41,543 bases of DNA. Source: a virus. The position numbers were made by a program, and so were the translations under genes. Positions 12,457-21,356 of the stretch are shown one piece after another. The stretch's first letter is position 1, and each line of letters starts with the position of its first letter. The stretch lies in IMG/VR virus record IMGVR_UViG_3300045741_000032, positions 1 to 41,543 of that record. One strand, written 5' to 3'. The notes beneath the pieces are model-generated. The model saw nothing but the letters and a program-made list of their open reading frames with translations, had not been told where the DNA came from and did not search any database.

Positions 12457-13373
12457 CAGATGATCCGATAGGTGAACTGATAGGCGAACTCAAGAGCGGC
12501 AGCGTCAGGAGCACGCCATAGCCAGGTTGCCCGCTTATTGGTAGTGTCCGCAGTGATCGAGGCCGCGAACGGGCTCGACGTACCTAGATAACAAACAGCA
12601 GTTCCTGCACACGCCTCCCACGCATTGGTAAAGTTGGAGGCAATCGGTAGGCTCATCCCCAGTTGAGTGAGAGCAGGCCCAGCAGTCGGGGTGATATAGA
12701 CCACCCCCGAAACCGTGACGATTGGCCCGACGCGCATGTATTGCGCCACGTTCGCCGTACTTGATGTGATGTTGGTTGTGTTGGTCAGTGTCGGCGTATA
12801 GGTCGATCCAATGACGTTACCGGCAGGATTAGCTCCATAGGTCTGCGCCCCGCTCCATGTCCACGCACCACTAACTGTGGGCGGATTCAGCGCCGTGATG
12901 ACTCCGGCGTTGATAAACAAAATGTCCGCGTTCGAGTCCCCCGCCGTGACGTTCCCTGTGGCCTGGAAGTCCTTGACCACGGTCTTGCCCGCAGCATCTA
13001 CCGTGAGCGCCCCTGAACCGACGTTCAAGGTATTCGCCGGCCCCCCGAGGACCGTGTTACCTGCTGCGGTCAGATTGTTGAAGTCCCCAATCCCGCTGAT
13101 GTTGTCGTAGGTGGCGAGGATATTGGACAGGCTATCTGTCAGGACGAGCTTGTAAGACGTCCCCTGCGTGAGCCAGATTTCGGAGGGTGGTCTGCCGTCC
13201 GAGCCTAGAACGATGGGGTTATTGTTGGCGACGTTGCCTAGATAGGTCGTATACGTCGCTGCCGGAGTGCTCGACCCCGCCACGTAGGTATTGAGCAATC
13301 CGCCGGCCAAAGGCTGCCCGGTCGCGGAAAAGAATTGCGCTCCGTTGCCGATTGGGGATAGAGTTACTGGCAT
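12456..13373 (-). CDS. Second tailspike/fibre with the same anchor domain
   Basis: 305 aa. Residues 1-100 are clearly paralogous to the N-terminus of the next gene (GNGAQFFSATGQPLAGGLLNTYVAGSSTPAATY; LTQGTSYKLVLTDSLSNILATYDNI). The remainder is shorter and different: a Gly/Asn/Thr-rich shaft, then a C-terminal beta domain ending FAYQFTYRII. It may be a branch point or alternative receptor binder sharing the same tail socket, or an adaptor onto which the longer spike docks. Confidence 0.78.
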   Translation of the reverse strand: MPVTLSPIGNGAQFFSATGQPLAGGLLNTYVAGSSTPAATYTTYLGNVANNNPIVLGSDGRPPSEIWLTQGTSYKLVLTDSLSNILATYDNISGIGDFNNLTAAGNTVLGGPANTLNVGSGALTVDAAGKTVVKDFQATGNVTAGDSNADILFINAGVITALNPPTVSGAWTWSGAQTYGANPAGNVIGSTYTPTLTNTTNITSSTANVAQYMRVGPIVTVSGVVYITPTAGPALTQLGMSLPIASNFTNAWEACAGTAVCYLGTSSPFAASITADTTNKRATWLWRAPDAAALEFAYQFTYRII

Positions 13374-13382
13374 GGAAGCCTA

Positions 13383-13451
13383 TCAATGGTTCATTATCTG
13401 CGACGCAGTATTTGCAGTAATCGTAGCCAGGAGCGAAGACTTAGGCTTCAT
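13383..13451 (-). CDS. 22-codon ORF coupling ejection protein to tailspike (tentative)
   Basis: ATG 13451 overlaps the stop of the large ejection-protein gene as ATGA, and the frame encodes 22 residues (MKPKSSLLATITANTASQIM...). It ends 9 bases before the next start. No ribosome site is visible. It could simply be chance within a 75-base gap, or a short relay that keeps ribosomes on the mRNA. Confidence 0.25.
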   Translation of the reverse strand: MKPKSSLLATITANTASQIMNH

Positions 13452-15814
13452 TGTTGGGGCCTGTTACGCTCATTTCCTGCGCCCAAGGCTCCAGCCTTCG
13501 CGCCGAACTGCTCTATATTTGGAAGCGGAATCTGCCGAGCGGCTTTGCCTACCGATGGCGACACGGCTTGATTGACGAGATTCGCCGCTCTTGAACTTTG
13601 CAGGCTTTGCTGCGCCGCACCAGCAGCAGCAGAAAACCCAGGGACCATCTTGGCGCCGCTCAAGACCGCATTCAACGGGCCTCCTTGGACGGTCCCTCGC
13701 ACTAGATTAGCTGCTGCGCCTGCGGTGTTGGAGTAATTCACCGCTGCTGCTGCTGGGGCGTATTTGGCGTCTTCCGCCACTTCTGCTAACTGACGAAGCG
13801 TGCCGAACTTATCTGGACCCAGCACGGTTTTCATGCGCGCCGCCATGTTGGGATCGTTCACGAAGTTTCTTAGCGTCGCTTGACCCAACACAGCGTTGTC
13901 TGCGCTCAAAGCCGGGGCTGCTTTGTTCTTGATGTGCGCCATGACAGAATCCTGCAAAGGACCCACTGCATCTGGATTGGTCTTTTGCAGCATCCCCATC
14001 ATGTTAACGATCTCGGATTGATTGCCTTGAAGGACATATTTCTGGATGAACTTGTCCGGCTCGACGCCACTGACCGCCGCTCGAAGCGCAGGGGTCTGAT
14101 CCAGCGTTGCAAACCGAGCCGCCGCCGCTTGTCTCGCCTGCCGCGCCAAGTTTGCCGCTTCGGCGCCCTCAACGCTCCCACCGGCCCCGTTGACAATGGC
14201 ATTCTGTACCGATTGCCTTAGTTCATTGAGCGCACTAGCCTGTGCTTTCATGGAGGGGTCGTAATTCTTGTTGATGACCTTGATGAGATTCTCAGCGTCG
14301 TCAATGGAAAATGTCTTTTGCTGGGTGCCTTTAAGAAGACCTAGACCTTCAAACTTCCCACGAATAGCACCGGGGATCACTTCGCCATAGTCACCCAGCA
14401 CCTTGGCGTAGTCTTGGGCTAGACCCTGTAGTGGAACGTCAAGCGTCTTTCCGGTCGAGTCCTTGAACGCTTTGTAGGCTCGGCCTACGCCACGTTGCGC
14501 GGCTGCGTCCGCTTGTTGCAGCGTCTGGAGAATAGGAGGCGCTGCGGTCACGATATCCTGTCCTTGTCTGGCTCCCAACGCATCGAGGTTTGCCACCAAG
14601 GCCTTGTTCTGCGCCGCCAGGGTATTGGTGATCGGTTCTCCAACCCCAGCGATCCCGCGAAGGTTCTGTTCCATCGCAAACTGCATCGGGTCGCGTGTGA
14701 TCTGCCCGTTGAGCATGGGTACGGGAACGGGAAGTGTCTGGGCCCTCACAAGCCTGGTGGTCGCTTGTGAGTCCACTGGCTTACCGGACTCGACCGATTG
14801 CTGAACGATCTTCTTCAGCCCATCGTAAAGATCGGGGCTGACCTTTTGAGCATCCGTTCCCGCCTCTGCCATTGCTCTGGATACGATAGCGTCAGCATCA
14901 TTGGCAGTCAGTTTAGTGACCATGCTCTTGACACCCGAGATCGCGGAATTGAGCGCGCTCGAGATGCCATAACCCAGAACACCACCGACCGCTCCACCAC
15001 CAGCGCCGACAATGGCCTGCTTGACTTTCTGCAAGACAAACGGCTCTCCAGGGTCAATCACTGGGCTGGTCAATGCGTTAAGGACTGATCCCTGCACTGC
15101 GCCCGTACCAGCGGCCCCCAACAAACCCGCAGACGGAGCAGCACCGGACATGGGGACCGCCCTGCTCAATGGGGTCATCGCCACGGCTGCGGTTAGACCG
15201 CCCGCCTGGCCGGCTATGTTCGCTACTGGGTGCGCCTGCTCATAGGGCGCGTTCTGCGCCTCGAGGTTCCTTGCTCCGGTGCTGGCATCGTTGTAAAGCC
15301 AGTCACCAGCCTGTTGGATCGTCGGGCTGCCGGTCAATTTTCCGGCTTGTTGAATGCCGTACCCAGCTACTTGCTGGATCGCCAGCGCAGCTTGCCCAAA
15401 GGCTTTACCCGCTCCAGCCCCTACCGCCGCCCACGCCCCCGTAGGTTCTGACGTAAATCTTGCTGTATCTGTCCTCGCATACGCTGATGCGGGCATGGTT
15501 CCTCTCCCGCCACCAGCGCCCGTATCAAGCAGTTTTGATGGGGCAGAGTCGGCCTCGAATTGCGGGTCGATCTTAGATACTGTCTGCGGAGCGGACATAT
15601 CAGGGATCGCCGCACGTTGACTTGGCGGGACTGCTGCAATATCCGCTTGCGCTACCCGCTCGCTGTCGGGCATGGTCATCGCCTCTTTCATCCTCGCTTG
15701 GGCCTCGGCCAAGGAAGGATGTGCCGCTCCAGCCGCCGCCGCCGCCGCTCCGCTCGGGTAGGTCTTTTTCGGCGGCGCGAGCCCTGCATCGGCGGCGAAC
15801 TGGGGGTCGATCAT
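13448..15814 (-). CDS. Large DNA ejection protein (P22 gp16 position)
   Basis: 788 aa. Ala/Gln/Gly-rich with long helical stretches. An N-terminal disordered part (about 1-130) repeats the pattern IDPQFAAD...APPKKTYPSG; Gly-rich hydrophobic patches at about 195-285 may insert in membranes. This is the third of three consecutive proteins in the positions of P22 gp7, gp20 and gp16, which leave the capsid before the DNA and form a channel across the cell envelope. Call based on order, size and composition. No lytic transglycosylase motif seen. Confidence 0.75.
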   Translation of the reverse strand: MIDPQFAADAGLAPPKKTYPSGAAAAAAGAAHPSLAEAQARMKEAMTMPDSERVAQADIAAVPPSQRAAIPDMSAPQTVSKIDPQFEADSAPSKLLDTGAGGGRGTMPASAYARTDTARFTSEPTGAWAAVGAGAGKAFGQAALAIQQVAGYGIQQAGKLTGSPTIQQAGDWLYNDASTGARNLEAQNAPYEQAHPVANIAGQAGGLTAAVAMTPLSRAVPMSGAAPSAGLLGAAGTGAVQGSVLNALTSPVIDPGEPFVLQKVKQAIVGAGGGAVGGVLGYGISSALNSAISGVKSMVTKLTANDADAIVSRAMAEAGTDAQKVSPDLYDGLKKIVQQSVESGKPVDSQATTRLVRAQTLPVPVPMLNGQITRDPMQFAMEQNLRGIAGVGEPITNTLAAQNKALVANLDALGARQGQDIVTAAPPILQTLQQADAAAQRGVGRAYKAFKDSTGKTLDVPLQGLAQDYAKVLGDYGEVIPGAIRGKFEGLGLLKGTQQKTFSIDDAENLIKVINKNYDPSMKAQASALNELRQSVQNAIVNGAGGSVEGAEAANLARQARQAAAARFATLDQTPALRAAVSGVEPDKFIQKYVLQGNQSEIVNMMGMLQKTNPDAVGPLQDSVMAHIKNKAAPALSADNAVLGQATLRNFVNDPNMAARMKTVLGPDKFGTLRQLAEVAEDAKYAPAAAAVNYSNTAGAAANLVRGTVQGGPLNAVLSGAKMVPGFSAAAGAAQQSLQSSRAANLVNQAVSPSVGKAARQIPLPNIEQFGAKAGALGAGNERNRPQQ

Positions 15815-17172
15815 TGCACCATGCCCATTGCTTTAAGGGCCGTGTAGTTTTCGCCGAGCTTCTGCCTGTCTTGCGGCGTCAGACTCTGAAGGAATGTCTT
15901 AGCTTCAGGGGTTCCTTTGATGCGCTCATATTGGATCGCTCGCGGATCAGCGATGGCTTCCAGCTGCTGACGACTCTGTTGATATGCCGTTGGATCACCT
16001 GTTCCTCCGTTCGCATACCGGAGCGGCATGAGTTTGTTCCTGATCCGCATGTTCATCTCGATCTGGGAAGCAACTTGCTGCGCCGCTTCTTTGATCGCGC
16101 CCTCGGGCATGTGCGTATTCGGTCGAGCAGCCATTAGCAGGGTCTGCTTCGCGTCTGTGGAGGCTGGCGTGGTCGTACCCAATTGGGCGATCTGCTTTTC
16201 CAAGAGCGCGTAGTTTTCCTGGTAACTCTTGCTGGCCGCGTCCTTGAACCCCAGCGCATTGAGCAGGCCGATCATGTAGTTCTGTTTTTCGGCTTCCGTG
16301 CCGACCGCCGCTGCTTTAGCCAGAGCCTGAATGTTCCCTGTCAGGCCTTGCTGCAAAGCACTACCTGTCGCTTGGTCCTGTAGCCCCTCGAAGTGCTTGC
16401 TCATGCCCTCCACAGTGCCTTGAATGGCCGCTTGTTGAGGAGCGGTCAAGCTCGTTGCAATTTTCCCGCCCGTTGGGGTTTGTGCTCCAGGCTTGATGTT
16501 GATTACCTGTTGTTCTGTCGGAGTCGTTACTGTCAATGGCGTAGGCGTCAGCATTCCTTGCTGCGTCGGTGGCGTTTGAACCATGCGCCCCGCACGATCC
16601 AAAGCAGCATCAATCTCGGGCTGCGTCTTGGCATTGCCGAGAATATGCCTGTCCATGAAACTGACAGCGGGGCCAAGCGTCGGATATTGCTGCATTAGAC
16701 CCTGCATGGAGCCTGCGATTTTCTCCGGCGATTGCCCCCGCAATGAATACAACATGCTGGACACTTGGGTACGTCCTTGTTCATCCAGCGAGTTCACCGC
16801 TTGCTTCGCCAATGCCGCTTGTTGTTGGGTGGCAAACATTTGCTTGACGACTTCGCTCCCCGTCGTCGGCGCTACTTTCATCACGTCGGGCAGCAACTTG
16901 TTCCAGTCGATATTGCCTTGCGGGTCTTGATAGTCCGTAATCTTGCTCAGGACACCCTGAACTCCCTGCTTTTCCTGCAAATTGATCGCGCCCGTAGCAG
17001 CGGTTTGCTGTGCGATTTGGCTCTGAGCTTGTGTGCCAGCGATCCGCGCAGGAAGCGTTTCATTGCTCTCGATCAACTGATTCTTGAGAAGCCCGAGATT
17101 GCCCCACTGGTTGATGGAACCAGCAATGTCAATGGGCTTTGCAGATAAGGGGATGCTTGGATCAAGCGGCAT
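15811..17172 (-). CDS. DNA ejection protein (P22 gp20 position)
   Basis: 453 aa, Gln/Ala-rich and largely helical (QMFATQQQAALAKQAVNSL), with a disordered central part rich in Pro and Thr at about 195-240. Start by TAAATG junction with the gene before; ATGA overlap with the gene after. It matches internal virion proteins of P22-like phages by composition and place. Probably packaged in the head and injected. Confidence 0.75.
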   Translation of the reverse strand: MPLDPSIPLSAKPIDIAGSINQWGNLGLLKNQLIESNETLPARIAGTQAQSQIAQQTAATGAINLQEKQGVQGVLSKITDYQDPQGNIDWNKLLPDVMKVAPTTGSEVVKQMFATQQQAALAKQAVNSLDEQGRTQVSSMLYSLRGQSPEKIAGSMQGLMQQYPTLGPAVSFMDRHILGNAKTQPEIDAALDRAGRMVQTPPTQQGMLTPTPLTVTTPTEQQVINIKPGAQTPTGGKIATSLTAPQQAAIQGTVEGMSKHFEGLQDQATGSALQQGLTGNIQALAKAAAVGTEAEKQNYMIGLLNALGFKDAASKSYQENYALLEKQIAQLGTTTPASTDAKQTLLMAARPNTHMPEGAIKEAAQQVASQIEMNMRIRNKLMPLRYANGGTGDPTAYQQSRQQLEAIADPRAIQYERIKGTPEAKTFLQSLTPQDRQKLGENYTALKAMGMVQ

Positions 17173-17898
17173 TTATGGGCCTCCGTATCCGTAATCACCC
17201 GGGTTCATCGGGGGCTGGGTAACCCCGCCCCCTAGATACCCTCCGGCGCCCTTGCCTTGGTTCGCAAGCCAGTTCATGCCTGCAAACTGCCCCAGCCCTC
17301 CCGTAATCGCGTTGGCCGTCCCAACCTGCCCAGCGGCTTGTGCATTGCCGATGCCGGTCAGCGTGTTCCCGATGTTCTGCCCGACACCCGCCGAGATGTT
17401 GCCTTGACCAACGGCTGCGTTCGATCCGAGCGAGGCAATGCCGTATAGGCTGTTGAAGATATTGCCACGCTGCTGCTGGAAGTTGCTGAATGCGTTTTGA
17501 TAGGCATTCCCGGCGTAGTTCTGCGCATACTGAATCCCGCTTTGCTGGGAGTTGCCGCCCAAGCCTCCGGCGGCACCAGACCTTTCCGCCGCGAGCTGAC
17601 CTTGGCGCAGCATGAAGTCATAATTCGGGGCCAGTCCTGCTTGTAAATCCTGTGGCCCGAACTGATGAGTCATATAGCCCTGCATCTCGGGCGACCCAAG
17701 GGCGCTGATTGCGTTTTGGCCCCCAGTGACAAACGGCGCAATGTTCTTCTGCGTCGTGTCGAACATCGACTTTTGAGCATTGATGCTCGCTTGCCCTGCC
17801 TGGGCCTGGGTATCCGCCGCAGAACTCGCTGCGTTCGCCCCGAGCAGGGACGATCCCAGGGTTGCCCCCGCCATGATCGTTAGAGGGTCCATTCCCAT
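17173..17898 (-). CDS. DNA ejection protein (P22 gp7 position)
   Basis: 241 aa. N-terminal MDPLTIMAGATLGSSLLG and AADTQAQAGQ are typical of podophage DNA-transfer proteins, followed by repeated Gln/Asn/Gly segments and a Gly/Pro-rich tail (PPMNPGDYGYGGP). Smallest of the three injected proteins. Translation starts one base after the previous stop (TAAATG). Confidence 0.78.
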   Translation of the reverse strand: MGMDPLTIMAGATLGSSLLGANAASSAADTQAQAGQASINAQKSMFDTTQKNIAPFVTGGQNAISALGSPEMQGYMTHQFGPQDLQAGLAPNYDFMLRQGQLAAERSGAAGGLGGNSQQSGIQYAQNYAGNAYQNAFSNFQQQRGNIFNSLYGIASLGSNAAVGQGNISAGVGQNIGNTLTGIGNAQAAGQVGTANAITGGLGQFAGMNWLANQGKGAGGYLGGGVTQPPMNPGDYGYGGP

Positions 17899-18189
17899 TT
17901 AGGGCCTCACATAAACATGCCTGACGCCACCGTCAAGTGCGGGTTGTTCCGAGTGCATCCTGAATCCACCGGCTTTCAGGAACTTGATATGCTTCTTGTC
18001 CAGATGAGGTTCATTGATGGCGAATAGCGGGCCGCCATGTTCTTTGAACTTGTCGTCAAACTCAGCCTTCAAACGTCGAGCGATGGCCGGCGACCAGTTC
18101 CTTACCTGGGCGTGGACCCACGTCACTCCGAACGCATCCTGAAAACTCACTGAGTATTCCTTGTTATCGATGACGAGGACACCGAACAT
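17899..18189 (-). CDS. P22 gp14-like head-assembly protein, GNAT-like
   Basis: 96 aa from ATG 18189, preceded by GGAGGGCATA; an ATG at 18201 is the alternative. It resembles an acetyltransferase-fold protein cut to its second half (LFAINEPHLDKKHIKFLKAGGF...VYVRP). It occupies the place of P22 gp14, for which a GNAT-like fold has been suggested. The family usually lacks demonstrated enzyme activity. Confidence is moderate, from position plus fold-like pattern. Confidence 0.6.
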   Translation of the reverse strand: MFGVLVIDNKEYSVSFQDAFGVTWVHAQVRNWSPAIARRLKAEFDDKFKEHGGPLFAINEPHLDKKHIKFLKAGGFRMHSEQPALDGGVRHVYVRP

Positions 18190-18216
18190 TATGCCCTCCA
18201 TATACCATATTTTGGC

Positions 18217-18780
18217 TTACGACATGATCCCATTCGCCACCAAAGCGGCCCGGATGTTGTTGAGCAAGGCAACGATCCCATCAGCCTGTGCCGAGGTGGT
18301 GTAACCATAGGGGGCGACATTGGTCGATCCAGTATTGGCTACCGCCCCGCCCGAGGCATAGGCCGTTTGTGCTGCTTTGGTATTGCACCCAAATGCCCCG
18401 ACGACCGTGAACGACCCCGGCGCCCCGGTAATGGGGATATTGGCTCCCGTAGTCACCAGCCCTTTGCCGTTCACTGTGTAACTGGCGACCTGGGTGCCGT
18501 TACCGAACGACCCCGGACTGGCGTTGACTGTTGCTAGAGTGGTCGCGGTGGTCCCTCCGGGGCTGGTTACATCGCCGGTCAGGATAGGATTGAGCGAGCT
18601 TGCAATAGCCCCCCCGGTACTTCCCGTGCCGCCGCTCGAGGTACTTACAGGAACGTTGGTGGTCAGGGCCTGGAACTGGGGCGAGATTAACCATAGCTGC
18701 CAGGTCGGCGTGATGTACCCCTGGTCATCGACAAATGGCCCCACAGGAAGGCGTATCGCAGGAGCGTTATTGATGCTCAC
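18217..18780 (-). CDS. Short virion fibre in the tail-needle position
   Basis: 187 aa from GTG 18780 (GTGA overlap with gp10). The N-terminus (NAPAIRLPVGPFVDDQGYITPTWQLWL) is a virion-docking type. The middle has the GDVTSPGGTTATTLATVN / TQVASYTVNGKGLVTTG motif seen in many phage fibres; the C-terminus has a helix that could trimerise. In P22 the tail needle gp26 is encoded at this point, but this protein lacks a long coiled coil, so it may be a different plug or fibre. Confidence 0.65.
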   Translation of the reverse strand: MSINNAPAIRLPVGPFVDDQGYITPTWQLWLISPQFQALTTNVPVSTSSGGTGSTGGAIASSLNPILTGDVTSPGGTTATTLATVNASPGSFGNGTQVASYTVNGKGLVTTGANIPITGAPGSFTVVGAFGCNTKAAQTAYASGGAVANTGSTNVAPYGYTTSAQADGIVALLNNIRAALVANGIMS

Positions 18781-20273
18781 GTAGCGCCCGCTTCGGCCTC
18801 GAGATCAGCAGAAACAATGACTGCTTTGATCGGGTCAGTGACCGAGACCTCGAAGATGCGGTCCCGCGCCAAGCCCAAACGTCGCCAGATCACCCGATTC
18901 TGGTATTGACCGATCAACCCGATGCTTTTCCAGACCTCGTTGGACCAAGTTGAGCCGCCGTCATTCGACCAACGAAGCATCGCTTGTGGGTTCGATCCTT
19001 GGCCGACCGATAAGCCTACCCCTGGCTGGAATTGAATCTGGAAGGTCGAGAAGTATTCCCGTTTGAAATCAGTCACCAGATGTGGGCATCTTCTCAAGCG
19101 CCGGATGGTCTGGCCGTCGTCTGTGTAAACGGTATTGGAGATCGTGTAAATCTTGCCGTTTACAAAGTCTCCAGCGATCCATTGGCCTTGGAACATGCAC
19201 ATGCAATTGACTCTGGATCGGTGCCATTGGCCGTAATTGTCAACCGATAGCCACTTGTGCCAGAGCTTGGTCGATAGGTCATAGACCCACGTCTTATCCT
19301 GCGTGGGGAACGTCAAGACGTAGAACTCGTGACCCTGCATCTGGTAAGTAAACCCCACCGCATCGTCGATGCGACCATTGAGAATGTCATTGGTGACCGC
19401 ATGGGTGCTGATCTGGGTGAAGTTGAACCCATCGGCCATCAGCACTAAACCTTGGCCCCGCTCGTCCTGAGCCAGAAACGCGAAACTATCCCCGAGCGTG
19501 TAAATGGATTTAGGAGCCGCGCATCCGTGCTGCGTAGACGTACCGGGAATGATCGTAAATGGGAACGGAGAAGCGTTAGAATTGATCCACGCTTCGCTTG
19601 TTTTACTTCCCAATAGGTAGACAAGCCGGTTATTGACGATCAACGTTGCAATCGGGTCTGCGGCGGAGGTCTTTTCGCCATAGCCGAATGGCAAAATTGC
19701 CGCTGTCGGTGTCGTCAGACCCGTAGGATCGCCACCAGCCACGCCCGTCTGGTACTGCCAGGTACAGGTCCATTGCCTAGTGCCTGGGTTGTTGTAGACA
19801 ATATAGCCGTCAACTTCGTCCGCGATTGTGCCCCCACTAAAGTACCCATCCGTAGGGGGTAGTTGAAGGAACGTGCTCGTATCCCAGTTGTAGTAATACC
19901 TGTTCGCACCGTCGCACCAATAACTACCCGCTCCGTTATCGGTGATGTGAACCGCCCCCGTGCTCGAGGACATCGTGCCGACCAGAGTGGCCGCCCAGGC
20001 ACCGGTGATCGTGTAGACATTGGAACCCACGATGGCGAGTAGTTTGGTCTCGTCCGGGCTAGGCCTTAGTCCTCGGACTTCTCCTACCTGGGTGGTAACT
20101 TTCGCTGTCAGCCCCGGAGTGGGATACATCGTGTAGCGGCCCCGCTCTCCTCTGGGGTTATCTTGGCTGGCGATCTTGTTTGGGTCGATCTCGATGTACC
20201 AGTTAATCAGCTCCTGGTCGTCCTGATAGATCGACGGCGCGGTGTAGGAGGGACCAACGAATCCAAAGTCCAT
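18777..20273 (-). CDS. P22 gp10-like tail hub / packaged-DNA stabilisation protein
   Basis: 498 aa from ATG 20273 (a GTG one codon upstream is also possible; TGATG junction). It starts DFGFVGPSYTAPSIYQDDQELINWYIE and continues with a beta-propeller-like series of strands (LRPSPDETKLLAIVGSNVYTI, DGYIVYNNPG and so on), as in gp10 family proteins. Known: gp10 binds below the gp4 ring, helps close the filled head and carries the spikes. Length matches the family (about 470 aa in P22). Confidence 0.88.
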   Translation of the reverse strand: MDFGFVGPSYTAPSIYQDDQELINWYIEIDPNKIASQDNPRGERGRYTMYPTPGLTAKVTTQVGEVRGLRPSPDETKLLAIVGSNVYTITGAWAATLVGTMSSSTGAVHITDNGAGSYWCDGANRYYYNWDTSTFLQLPPTDGYFSGGTIADEVDGYIVYNNPGTRQWTCTWQYQTGVAGGDPTGLTTPTAAILPFGYGEKTSAADPIATLIVNNRLVYLLGSKTSEAWINSNASPFPFTIIPGTSTQHGCAAPKSIYTLGDSFAFLAQDERGQGLVLMADGFNFTQISTHAVTNDILNGRIDDAVGFTYQMQGHEFYVLTFPTQDKTWVYDLSTKLWHKWLSVDNYGQWHRSRVNCMCMFQGQWIAGDFVNGKIYTISNTVYTDDGQTIRRLRRCPHLVTDFKREYFSTFQIQFQPGVGLSVGQGSNPQAMLRWSNDGGSTWSNEVWKSIGLIGQYQNRVIWRRLGLARDRIFEVSVTDPIKAVIVSADLEAEAGAT

Positions 20274-20620
20274 CACATCACCTGGCAGGTCGCTTCTTTG
20301 ATCTTCTCGATGGCGATCTTGGCCGCCAGTCGGATGTTTTGCTGTAGCTGGGTATGGTCGAGGGCGTAGGAATTAGGGAAAAGCGTCCTTATCCACACCC
20401 AGGCGGACTTTCCTTCATCCCCCGCTTCCCGCCACATCATGGCGGGGTCTTTGAGTTCCTCGCAGATCCCGATCAGAAGGTCCTCGAGATCGCAGATCAC
20501 TTTGATCTCGGTCGCATTGACCGTGATCCTGATATCCGGGTTGTCCCAATGCCTGGAAATGACGACCTTTTCCCGCGTCACCGGGACCGCGAATTTGTCA
20601 AGTTGGTCAAAACCGCTCAT
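20273..20620 (-). CDS. Hypothetical protein upstream of gp10
   Basis: 115 aa, ATGA-coupled from the gene before. Acidic, with an N-terminal beta region (EKVVISRHWDNPDIRITV) and C-terminal helix (IRLAAKIAIEKIKEATCQVM). Not recognised. Its place next to the hub gene suggests a tail or head-completion role. Confidence 0.72.
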   Translation of the reverse strand: MSGFDQLDKFAVPVTREKVVISRHWDNPDIRITVNATEIKVICDLEDLLIGICEELKDPAMMWREAGDEGKSAWVWIRTLFPNSYALDHTQLQQNIRLAAKIAIEKIKEATCQVM

Positions 20621-20790
20621 GGTTTCCAGAGCATGAAGACGACCAATAGACTGAGGCAGCGTCCGATGACGTTATTTGCGGTCTCCCAGACCCCGGCCCG
20701 GATCGTGTTACCCATAGTAGGGCCAACCACTGTAGCTTCCCCTTCGGTCTGAAACCCAGTAGTTTGGAATGCGCTATGTTGAAAGCTCAT
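20617..20790 (-). CDS. 57-aa protein with C-terminal hydrophobic helix
   Basis: ATG 20790 overlaps the methyltransferase stop (ATGA), and its stop overlaps the next start (ATGA). The N-terminus repeats a short aromatic motif (SFQHSAFQTTGFQTEG). The C-terminus (about 41-56, VIGRCLSLLVVFMLW) is hydrophobic enough for one membrane segment. Not recognised. Perfect coupling on both sides supports a real gene. Confidence 0.65.
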   Translation of the reverse strand: MSFQHSAFQTTGFQTEGEATVVGPTMGNTIRAGVWETANNVIGRCLSLLVVFMLWKP

Positions 20791-21353
20791 TTTCTAGCCG
20801 TCAGCGTCACGATCAGGTCTCTCCAAGCGTTCGTGTAATGGTTCATCCCGAACTGCTTGTACTCCCCGTTCCGCATTTCCAGTGCCTGATCCCAGGAACC
20901 GGCAATTACGTGGTCGAAGTGGCAGGTATAAGGAGCATGTGGAGCGTTGGCAGCACGCCAGTCCTTGTGCAGATATAACGGATACCACTGGCTCATGGGA
21001 GGCCATTGATGGGTTGGATCTCCGTAGGCGCATGAGTGGCTCCAGTTCGGGGTGACGATCATCGCGGTCGCGCCATTCTTCATCACCCTCCACAACTCGT
21101 TGAAGAACGCGATCCGCTCCGAGCCTGTCAGGTGTTCCACAAAGTGACTGGATCGCACCTCGTCCACTGAGTCATCCGCGTAGGGGATGCCTTGTCGGAC
21201 GTCATGGACATGCTTCTGACCGAAGTCGATGGCGTCGATACCAATCCATCCCTCGGGGGTCGTTTTGCCGCACCCTATGTCGAGACGGACAACCTCGGGG
21301 ACCACCTCCCCTTGGGGCGCTTCTACTTTGCGGAGGATCGAGCCTTTAGCCAT
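20787..21353 (-). CDS. SAM-dependent methyltransferase (class I, type-11-like)
   Basis: 188 aa. Residues of about 22-32 (VRLDIGCGKTT) form motif I. IGIDAIDF follows at the strand-2 acid; ADDSVDEVRSSHFVEHL is the usual motif around the end of strand 4, then a WRVMKNGATAMIVTPN strand. These identify a small class I methyltransferase, probably acting on a sugar or small molecule, though a protein target is possible. It directly follows a glycosyltransferase-like gene inside the tail module, suggesting joint modification of a glycan on the cell surface or on virion fibres. Confidence 0.82.
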   Translation of the reverse strand: MAKGSILRKVEAPQGEVVPEVVRLDIGCGKTTPEGWIGIDAIDFGQKHVHDVRQGIPYADDSVDEVRSSHFVEHLTGSERIAFFNELWRVMKNGATAMIVTPNWSHSCAYGDPTHQWPPMSQWYPLYLHKDWRAANAPHAPYTCHFDHVIAGSWDQALEMRNGEYKQFGMNHYTNAWRDLIVTLTARK

Positions 21354-21356
21354 GTT

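Noticed and set aside
12456-13373. Truncated pseudogene copy of the tailspike
   Set aside because: It has its own intact C-terminal beta domain and a proper TGATG junction, so it looks like a functional paralogue.
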